Shown: positions 1 to 4,799 of the stretch, piece by piece
Numbering within the stretch: position 1 is the first letter of the stretch
How the letters are laid out: each line of letters starts with the position of its first letter
Source: Defluviicoccus vanus
Lineage (GTDB): Bacteria; Pseudomonadota; Alphaproteobacteria; Rhodospirillales; Defluviicoccaceae
NCBI RefSeq assembly: GCF_014672695.1
Contig: NZ_CP053923.1
Span: 3,398,373 to 3,404,362 of the forward strand
DNA length: 5,990 nucleotides
Direction of reading: 5' to 3'
Program-made: the position numbers and the translations under genes
Notes under the pieces: generated by a model
Seen by the model: only the letters and a program-made list of their open reading frames with translations
The model's database searches: none
What the model was told of the DNA's origin: nothing

Positions 1-93
1 GACCTGCTACGCGAACTGCGCCGGCGCGCCGGCGAGCGCGACCGCTCCGGCGACGAACTCCGCTATATCGAGCGACTGCTGCGCCAGTTCTAG
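1..93 (+). CDS. C-terminal end of a probable DUF4175/TIGR02302-type membrane protein (partial)
   Basis: Frame 1 is open from the left edge to a TAG at 91-93, giving the last 30 residues of a protein that starts outside the window. The peptide is charged and helical: LLRELRRRAGERDR, then a stretch ending RYIERLLRQF. From memory this resembles the C-terminus of the alphaproteobacterial DUF4175 (TIGR02302) proteins, which end in an ELRRRxGExxRPxxExxYIxRLLxxF-like segment. Those are long proteins with N-terminal membrane segments and unclear function. Only the tail is visible, so the family call rests on a short match and could be wrong. That this is the end of a real gene is supported by high-GC codon use and by a possible hairpin 10 bp after the stop. 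It converges on mnmA. Confidence 0.5.
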   Translation, partial: DLLRELRRRAGERDRSGDELRYIERLLRQF

Positions 94-103
94 GCGCTTG
101 ATC

Positions 104-123
104 CCGGGCTTTGATCGAGCCGG
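104..123 (+). terminator. possible terminator hairpin after the partial left-edge gene
   Basis: CCGGGCT (104-110) can pair with AGCCGG (118-123) around a 7-nt TTGATCG loop, with one G bulged. It starts 10 bp after the stop at 93, where a terminator would be expected. No T-run follows, so it is at best a weak intrinsic terminator or an mRNA 3'-end stabiliser. A second imperfect stem lies at 188-211 (CCGCGTA with TATGCGG, one G-U pair) and overlaps the mnmA stop codon. It could serve either strand. Confidence 0.3.
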
Positions 124-203
124 TTCAGCGTGACGCGTGGGGCCGGGTTGATCACGCCTCCGCCGCCGCGCGCGCGCTGCCGCCATGCCGCGTACATCGA
201 TAG

Positions 204-1415
204 CTATGCGGCCGGGGTAGGGGCGTCGTCGCGGCAGATCCAGCCGCCGCCGAGTAGGCGGTCGCCCTGGTAGAAGACGCACGCTTGGCCGGGGGCGACG
301 GCAGCGAAGGGCGCATCGAGCGTCACCGTTGCCGTGGCATCGGCCGCATGCCGCAGCGTTGCCGGCACCGCTGCCATCGTCGAGCGCATCTTGACCTCAA
401 TGCGATCGGTGTCGCCGTCCGCCGCCGCAGTGCCGAGCCAGTTGACCTCGCGCAGGCGGAGGTGCTGGCGGGCGAGCGCAGCTTGCGGCCCGACGACGAC
501 GCGGCCGGCCTCCGGTTCCAGGCGGATGACGTAGAGCGGTTCCGCTGCAGCGATGCCTATGCCGCGCCGCTGGCCGACGGTAAACCGTCCGACGCCGCTG
601 TGCCGGCCAAGCACCCGCGCGTTGACATCGACGATTTCGCCCGGCTGCATCGCTTCCGGCCGCAGGCGGGCAAGCAGCTCGGCGTAGTTGCCGGTGGGCA
701 CGAAGCAAATGTCCTGACTGTCGGGCTTGCCCGCCACCTTCAGCCCGTGGCGCAGGGCGATGGCGCGTGTTGCATCCTTGCTCAGTTCGCCCAGCGGGAA
801 GCGCAGGTAAGCGAGCTGGGCGGCGGTGGTGGTGAACAGGAAATAGCTCTGGTCGCGGTGCAGATCGTGGCCGCGATAAAGGGCCGCGCCCCCGGCGTCC
901 TCCTGGCGGCGGACGTAGTGGCCGGTGGCGAGTGCATCGGCACCCAGTTCGATCGCCGTCGCCAGCAAGTCGCGAAACTTTACCCGCTGATTACAACGTA
1001 CGCAGGGGATTGGCGTTTCGCCTTGTTGGTAGGCATCGGCGAAGGCATCGATCACCTCGGAGCGGAAGCGCGCCTCGTAATCGAGAACGTAATGGGCAAT
1101 GCCGAGCCGGTCGGCGACGCGCCGGGCGTCGTGGATGTCCTGGCCGGCGCAGCAGGCGCCCGGCTTCGCTACCGCCGCCCCGTGATCGTAGAGCTGCAGG
1201 GTGATGCCGATCACCTCGTAGCCCTGTTCTGTCAGCAGCGCTGCCGTTGCCGAACTGTCGACGCCGCCGGACATGGCGACGACGACGCGCGTTGCCGCCG
1301 GCGCCTTGGCGATGCCAAGGGAATTGAGCGACGACTGGGCGTGACCGGCGACCGGTGGCCACTGAAAAGTGAAGGGCGGCAAGGGAAATGGGCTCCAAAA
1401 GCTAGATGGCCACAT
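204..1415 (-). CDS. mnmA: tRNA-specific 2-thiouridylase MnmA
   Basis: MnmA adenylates C2 of uridine 34 in tRNAs for Lys, Glu and Gln, then inserts sulfur received as persulfide from a cysteine desulfurase, making s2U34 in the cytoplasm. The 403-residue product has the PP-loop ATP-binding motif SGGVDSS at 49-55, a GHY motif at 165-167, and PCVRCNQRVKF at 137-147. In the last, Cys141 aligns with the first catalytic cysteine (Cys102 in E. coli). Cys237 in DSQDICFVP matches the second catalytic cysteine (Cys199). The central domain carries FTVGQRRGIG (278-287) and the C-terminal beta domain ends LLGGGWI. The ATG at 1413-1415 is the only ATG before the PP-loop. It gives about 43 residues ahead of the core, including a Pro/Phe/Trp-rich stretch, and no strong ribosome site is seen. 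The natural sulfur donors are the two desulfurases encoded about 2 kb away. Family identity is secure; the exact N-terminus is less so. Confidence 0.96.
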   Translation of the reverse strand: MWPSSFWSPFPLPPFTFQWPPVAGHAQSSLNSLGIAKAPAATRVVVAMSGGVDSSATAALLTEQGYEVIGITLQLYDHGAAVAKPGACCAGQDIHDARRVADRLGIAHYVLDYEARFRSEVIDAFADAYQQGETPIPCVRCNQRVKFRDLLATAIELGADALATGHYVRRQEDAGGAALYRGHDLHRDQSYFLFTTTAAQLAYLRFPLGELSKDATRAIALRHGLKVAGKPDSQDICFVPTGNYAELLARLRPEAMQPGEIVDVNARVLGRHSGVGRFTVGQRRGIGIAAAEPLYVIRLEPEAGRVVVGPQAALARQHLRLREVNWLGTAAADGDTDRIEVKMRSTMAAVPATLRHAADATATVTLDAPFAAVAPGQACVFYQGDRLLGGGWICRDDAPTPAA

Positions 1416-1416
1416 T

Positions 1417-1446
1417 GTAACGTCGTTTACGGTTGGCTAGTTATAA
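1417..1446 (-). promoter_or_regulatory. mnmA: possible mnmA promoter -10 and operator-like palindrome
   Basis: On the minus strand a TTATAA hexamer (1441-1446) lies 25 bp upstream of the mnmA ATG and could be a -10 element. No convincing -35 stands 16-18 bp upstream of it. Between it and the ATG is an imperfect palindrome, GTAA-N6-TTAC (1417-1430), at the position of a transcript start or operator. A second AT-rich hexamer lies at 1480-1485. AT-rich elements stand out in this GC-rich sequence, but the call is tentative. Confidence 0.25.
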
Positions 1447-1610
1447 GCTTGCGGCGACCTTACCACCATCGGCCGCTAGGTTATACGCAAGGCAGGCGAG
1501 GCAAGCACCCTGCCAGCCACGGCCGTTGCAGATCGGAGACACGCCTCGTCGTCGTAGGCAGCGTCAAACCTGATAGACTCATCATTCAAAAATGGAAGGC
1601 AGGTCAGCAG

Positions 1611-1820
1611 ATGAAACTCAGCGCACGCAATGTGATCAAGGGCACGGTGGTCGACCTTAAGACCGGGCCGGTCGGCGCCATGGTGCACGTCGATGTGGGC
1701 GGCGGCACGATTATTACCTCGACGATTACCGCCGAGTCGGTGAGCGACCTGGGGCTTGCCGCGGGCAAGCAGGTCTCGGTCATCATCAAGTCGTCGTCGG
1801 TGATGCTGGCAGTCGACTAA
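1611..1820 (+). CDS. mop: molybdenum-pterin-binding protein, single Mop/TOBE domain (molbindin)
   Basis: This 69-residue protein is a single Mop (TOBE) domain. Small molbindins of this family assemble into hexamers that bind and store molybdate or tungstate in the cytoplasm. Visible family marks are SARN at 4-7, a K-G-x-V strand start at 10-13, a glycine-rich turn VGGGTI at 29-34, the segment ITAESVSDLGL at 39-49, and the closing VIIKSSSVMLAVD at 57-69 with its typical K-(A/S)-S-S-V signature. The ATG at 1611 was chosen because the family's usual N-terminus starts there and an AGG-containing ribosome site (ggcaggt, 1598-1604) lies just upstream. The reading frame stays open far upstream, but that part runs antisense to mnmA and has no family match. 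No modABC, modE or Moco gene is adjacent, so it is an orphan here. It points away from mnmA and converges on tenA with a 29-bp gap. Confidence 0.92.
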   Translation: MKLSARNVIKGTVVDLKTGPVGAMVHVDVGGGTIITSTITAESVSDLGLAAGKQVSVIIKSSSVMLAVD

Positions 1821-1849
1821 CGATATTAAAGGGTCTCGGGGGGATGGGA

Positions 1850-2542
1850 TCAGCATTCGTCGGTAGCGGCGAGGCCCATCTCCCAGAATGCCGCCTCGAG
1901 CCGGGTGGCGTCGCGGAAGGCCTGTGTCAGTGCCGGCATCCGGCCAGGACCACCGCGCCGCGCCATCCCCTCGTCCATCTGCTGCACGTGGGCAGCTGCC
2001 AGTGCCTGGTAGTCAGGATCGGCGTAGGTCTCGATCCAGCTGCGGTAGGGATTGCCGACGAGGGCCGTTTTCGCGTCGCTCACCAGCCGATGGCCGATCT
2101 CGGCATAGCCGACGATGCAGGGCGCCAGCGCCACCTGCAGATCGAGCAGATCGCCGGCGAGGCCCCGCTCAAGGACGTAGCGGGTATAGGCCAGGGTGGG
2201 GCCCGCCTCCGCAGCCGCCGCCAGATCATCGCTGCCCAGGCCCCATTGGGCGCAATAATCCACGTGCAGTTGCATCTCCCGATCGACGATGGCCGAGAGC
2301 CCGGCGGCAGCGGCGCGGATCTCCGCCAGCGTCGCCGCCTTGAAGGCAGCAAGACCGTAGGCGCGGGCCAAGTGGACGAGGAACAGGTAGTCCTGGATCA
2401 GGTAGTGACGGAACGCCGGTTCCGGCAGACTGCCGTCGGCAATGGCGCTGATGAAGGGATGTTCGGTGTAGGCACACCAGTCATCGGCGCAAGCTTGGCG
2501 CAGGTGCGCAAAAAGAGAGGCGGCAGGCGGTGCGTCGGACAT
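1850..2542 (-). CDS. tenA: TenA family aminopyrimidine aminohydrolase / thiaminase II
   Basis: TenA enzymes hydrolyse amino-HMP derived from degraded thiamine (and can cleave thiamine) to give HMP for thiamine salvage in the cytoplasm. The 230-residue product has the usual TenA length and an all-helical composition. Against B. subtilis TenA I place Asp51 in HYLIQDYLFL at the substrate-amino-binding Asp44, Tyr119 near Tyr112, Cys142 in APCIVGYAEIG at the catalytic Cys135, Tyr146 at Tyr139, Tyr173 in WIETY at Tyr163, and Glu216 in RLEAAFW at the catalytic Glu205. Phe54 stands where B. subtilis has Tyr47. All key catalytic positions are therefore kept. GAGGT stands about 6 nt before the ATG at 2540-2542 and supports this start. 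The gene follows fdx by only 11 bp, so co-transcription with the ferredoxin is likely. No other thiamine gene is in view, and no TPP riboswitch was recognised upstream. Confidence 0.93.
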   Translation of the reverse strand: MSDAPPAASLFAHLRQACADDWCAYTEHPFISAIADGSLPEPAFRHYLIQDYLFLVHLARAYGLAAFKAATLAEIRAAAAGLSAIVDREMQLHVDYCAQWGLGSDDLAAAAEAGPTLAYTRYVLERGLAGDLLDLQVALAPCIVGYAEIGHRLVSDAKTALVGNPYRSWIETYADPDYQALAAAHVQQMDEGMARRGGPGRMPALTQAFRDATRLEAAFWEMGLAATDEC

Positions 2543-2553
2543 TCTGACCTCGT

Positions 2554-2892
2554 TCAGTCCTCCGACATCATGTTGCGGGTGCCGGCAGGAAGGGTAACGG
2601 TCAGGCCATCGAGCGAGTCGGTGATCCGAATCTGGCAGCCAAGGCGTGAAGTATGGGTGAGGCCGAAGGCCAGGTCCAGCATGTCTTCCTCCTCGTCAGT
2701 GGGTGGGTCGAGCAGGTCGTACCATTCCGGATCAATGATCACATGGCAGGTGGAGCAGGCGAGCGAACCTTCGCAGGCACCTTCCAGATCAATGCCGTGC
2801 CGGTGAGCGACTTCAAGGACCGATAGGCCCAGAGGTGCCTCAACCTCGGCACGTGTTTTGCCGTCGGGTGAAACGAACGTCATTTTCGGCAT
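2554..2892 (-). CDS. fdx: ISC-type (adrenodoxin-like) [2Fe-2S] ferredoxin
   Basis: This is a 112-residue ferredoxin of the adrenodoxin/Isc-Fdx class, the electron donor in Fe-S cluster assembly. The four ligands are Cys40, Cys46, Cys49 and Cys86, spaced C-X5-C-X2-C-X36-C, in EGACEGSLACSTCHVII and RLGCQIRI. The acidic helix DPPTDEEEDMLDLAF (62-76) is the partner-binding helix typical of this class. The N-terminus MPKMTFVSPDGKT fits the family start, so ATG 2890-2892 is preferred over the frame's earlier possible start near 2946. AGGAG lies about 11 nt upstream. An internal ATG three codons later (2881-2883) is a less likely alternative. In classical isc operons fdx follows hscB-hscA; here it follows iscA after 226 bp with neither chaperone gene. 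tenA begins 11 bp after its stop. Confidence 0.95.
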   Translation of the reverse strand: MPKMTFVSPDGKTRAEVEAPLGLSVLEVAHRHGIDLEGACEGSLACSTCHVIIDPEWYDLLDPPTDEEEDMLDLAFGLTHTSRLGCQIRITDSLDGLTVTLPAGTRNMMSED

Positions 2893-2934
2893 GAAGTATT
2901 GTTCTCCTGGTCGCAGCCGAATTCTCCGGCCCGG

Positions 2935-2963
2935 CTGATGCCGCATGACACGCGTTCGGTCAA
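2935..2963 (-). promoter_or_regulatory. fdx: probable promoter for fdx-tenA
   Basis: On the minus strand TTGACC (2958-2963) matches a sigma-70-type -35, and 17 bp later CATCAG (2935-2940) is a tolerable alphaproteobacterial -10. Transcription would begin near 2928, giving a leader of about 36 nt that carries the AGGAG ribosome site before the fdx ATG at 2892. The good -35 with ideal spacing, placed in a spacer after a hairpin, suggests fdx-tenA can be transcribed separately from iscA. The -10 is weak by E. coli standards. Confidence 0.42.
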
Positions 2964-2987
2964 GTCAGGCGATGCCTCCGGTCTTTG

Positions 2988-3029
2988 CCGGCAGTCGTTT
3001 GCCGGTGCGAGACCCGGCTTCGCTGCCGG
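2988..3029. repeat. two adjacent GC-rich inverted repeats in the iscA-fdx spacer
   Basis: CCGGCA (2988-2993) pairs with TGCCGG (3000-3005) around a 6-nt loop. CCGGC (3014-3018) pairs with GCCGG (3025-3029) around another 6-nt loop. The two stems sit 8 bp apart, just upstream of the proposed fdx -35. TTTGCCGG is also repeated directly at 2984-2991 and 2998-3005. They could be transcript-stabilising or REP-like hairpins, or an operator. In GC-rich DNA short stems of this kind can arise by chance. Confidence 0.4.
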
Positions 3030-3091
3030 AAATGCCTTATGCCAGCCATGCGGCTCAGGCTTGGCCGTTTCGCTGGTCGCTTGTTGGCAGG

Positions 3092-3112
3092 CGCCCCATT
3101 ATGGGTGGGGCG
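3092..3112 (-). terminator. hairpin just after the iscA stop, possible terminator or 3'-end stabiliser
   Basis: CGCCCCA (3092-3098) and TGGGGCG (3106-3112) form a perfect 7-bp GC-rich stem with a 7-nt loop. On the minus strand it begins 6 bp after the iscA stop codon, the classic place for a terminator. No U-tract follows, so termination may be partial or the stem may protect the upstream message from 3' exonucleases. Confidence 0.42.
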
Positions 3113-3118
3113 ATGGAC

Positions 3119-3463
3119 TCAGACGTGGAACGACTCGCCGCAGCCGCAGCGGCCCTTTTCGTTCGGATTGCGGAAGACGAAGCCGGACTGCATCTGGCTT
3201 TCCTGGTAATCCATTTCGGTGCCGAAGATGAACATCGTCGCCTTCGGATCGATGAAGATCGTCGCACCGTCAACATCCATCACCTCATCCGCCGCCTCCC
3301 GTGCGTCGGCGAAATCGAGGGTATAGGACAGACCGGAACAGCCGCGCGAACTGACGCCGATCCGAAGTCCGGCGGCCGGGTTGGCACGGCCTGCAAGGAT
3401 CGCCTTGATTCGGGTGACGGCAGCAGGGGTTACGGTGATCGGCGACGGTCGTCCACTCATCAC
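3119..3463 (-). CDS. iscA: A-type Fe-S carrier protein IscA (HesB/IscA/SufA family)
   Basis: A-type carriers bind iron or a transient Fe-S cluster and pass it to apoproteins. The 114-residue product has the three invariant cysteines: Cys42 in SSRGCSGLSY, and Cys106 and Cys108 in the C-terminal GRCGCGESFHV. FGTEMDYQESQMQSGFVFRNPN precedes them and most resembles the ISCA1/alphaproteobacterial IscA branch, though SufA cannot be excluded on sequence alone. Two adjacent starts are possible: GTG at 3461-3463 and ATG at 3458-3460. GAGG lies 8 nt before the GTG and 11 nt before the ATG, so the N-terminus is uncertain by one residue. The gene follows iscS by 56 bp, exactly where iscU would normally lie, and is followed by a hairpin. 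Confidence 0.94.
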   Translation of the reverse strand: MMSGRPSPITVTPAAVTRIKAILAGRANPAAGLRIGVSSRGCSGLSYTLDFADAREAADEVMDVDGATIFIDPKATMFIFGTEMDYQESQMQSGFVFRNPNEKGRCGCGESFHV

Positions 3464-3519
3464 ACTTTGATCCTCAGTCTAGTCCATAGTCCATGTAGCT
3501 CACAACGTGCTCCCGGTGC

Positions 3520-4776
3520 CTATTCCACCGTACCCAGGCGGCGCCAGCCGTCGACCGACCGGCGTGCCTGTAGCCGGTTCACTTCGGCGGCAAGGCGTTC
3601 GATCGCATAGTCGACCTCCTCCTCCGTCGTGAAGCGGCCGAGACCGAGACGCAGGCTCGCGTGAGCGGCTTCATTGCTCAGCCCGAGCGCCCGCAGCACA
3701 TACGACGACGGCTCGATCGACGCGGATGTGCACGCCGATCCGGAAGAAACCGCCAGGTCGCGTAGCCGCACCATCAGTTCCTCGCCGTCAACCCCGGGAA
3801 AACACAGATTGAGATTGCCGGCCAGGCGACGATCCGCATCTCCATTCAGATAAATGTGCTGCAGGCGCGCGACAAGGCCATTGAACAGCCGATCACGCAA
3901 CTTCCTCAAACGGTGTGCCTCTTCCTCCATTGTTGACGCGGCCAGAACACAGGCACTGCCGAAGCCAACGCAGAGCGGCGTCGGCAAGGTGCCGGAGCGC
4001 AAACCTCGTTCCTGGCCGCCGCCACTCAGCAGCGGGGCGAGACGAACACGCGGGCGGCGGCGGACGTAAAGGGCACCGATCCCCTTTGGTCCGTACAGCT
4101 TGTGGGCGGAGATGCTGAGCAGGTCGATGTTCATCGCCGTCACGTCGAGGGGAATCTTGCCGACAGCCTGCGCCGCATCGGTGTGAAAATAGGCGCCCTT
4201 GGCGCGGCAGATGGCGCCGATCGCGGCCAGTGGCTGCAGCACGCCGATCTCGTTGTTCGCCGCCATGATCGTCACCAGCAGCGTCTGCTCGCTGACGGCT
4301 GCCTCCAGGCGATCCAAATCGATCAGTCCGTTTGCGGCCACCGGCAGGACGGTGACGGTGAAGCCGTCCTGTTCCAGCGCACGGCAACTCTCAAGGACGC
4401 ACTTGTGCTCGGTAGCGCAGGTGACGATCTGCGACCGATCACCCTGGTGGAAGCGGGCGATACCCTTGATCGCCAGGTTGTTGGCTTCGGTGGCACCGGA
4501 GGTAAAGATGATTTCCTTGGCATCGGCGCCGATGATTTGTGCCACCTGTGCCCGCGCCGTCTCCACCACGGTCTCGGCGGCGGTGCCGAAAGCGTGGCTG
4601 CGGGAATGCGGGTTGCCGAAGATCTCGGTAAAGTAGGGCAGCATCACCTGAACGACGCGCGAATCCGTGGGGGTCGTCGCCTGGTAGTCCAGGTAGACGG
4701 GGGTGACCACGGCGTCGGCAGCGCGGCTGCGGTCGCGCTCGGGAACTTGGTTCGGGACGTGCGCGGGCATGTTCAT
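3520..4776 (-). CDS. iscS: cysteine desulfurase IscS (group I), with atypical C-terminus
   Basis: IscS is a PLP-dependent enzyme that converts cysteine to alanine and holds the sulfur as persulfide for Fe-S clusters, tRNA thiolation and cofactors. The 418-residue protein starts its fold at VYLDYQATTP (27-36). It shows GATEANN (95-101) and His124 in TEHKCV stacking on PLP. It also has Asp200 and Gln203 in HTDAAQAVGK, the Schiff-base Lys226 in SAHKLYGPKG, RSGT (260-263) and the mobile-loop catalytic Cys349 in SSGSACTSA. These map to E. coli His104, Asp180, Gln183, Lys206 and Cys328. After RFTTEEEVDY (381-390) it runs 28 more residues, ending RRSVDGWRRLGTVE. The conserved SPLWEMYK...IEWAHH-like tail that binds IscU is absent. 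The ATG at 4774-4776 is 23 bp after the stop of the upstream desulfurase with no clear ribosome site, so coupled translation is likely; ATG 4768-4770 is an alternative. Confidence 0.95.
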   Translation of the reverse strand: MNMPAHVPNQVPERDRSRAADAVVTPVYLDYQATTPTDSRVVQVMLPYFTEIFGNPHSRSHAFGTAAETVVETARAQVAQIIGADAKEIIFTSGATEANNLAIKGIARFHQGDRSQIVTCATEHKCVLESCRALEQDGFTVTVLPVAANGLIDLDRLEAAVSEQTLLVTIMAANNEIGVLQPLAAIGAICRAKGAYFHTDAAQAVGKIPLDVTAMNIDLLSISAHKLYGPKGIGALYVRRRPRVRLAPLLSGGGQERGLRSGTLPTPLCVGFGSACVLAASTMEEEAHRLRKLRDRLFNGLVARLQHIYLNGDADRRLAGNLNLCFPGVDGEELMVRLRDLAVSSGSACTSASIEPSSYVLRALGLSNEAAHASLRLGLGRFTTEEEVDYAIERLAAEVNRLQARRSVDGWRRLGTVE

Positions 4777-4799
4777 CCGTTCGACCCAGGAGCGTCAGC

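Noticed and set aside
1491..1514. GGCAGG/CCTGCC inverted repeat upstream of mop as a molybdenum-cofactor riboswitch or ModE site
   Set aside because: It is a single 6-bp stem with a 12-nt loop. It lacks the size of a Moco riboswitch and the AT-rich ModE consensus.
285..1820. Long plus-strand open frame of 511 codons that ends with the mop sequence
   Set aside because: Only its last 69 codons match a family. The rest is antisense to mnmA and open because of high GC at third codon positions.
1821..1849. Bidirectional terminator between mop and tenA
   Set aside because: The 29-bp gap has no stem of useful length; only a G-run and a short AT stretch are present.
1844..2806. Plus-strand open frame of 320 codons over tenA and fdx
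   Set aside because: It is antisense to two well-supported genes, has no recognisable motif and has a composition typical of shadow frames.
2893..3118. Possible hidden iscU, hscB or small gene in the iscA-fdx spacer
   Set aside because: No frame on either strand shows the IscU cysteine motifs or any other family mark. It is better explained by hairpins and a promoter.
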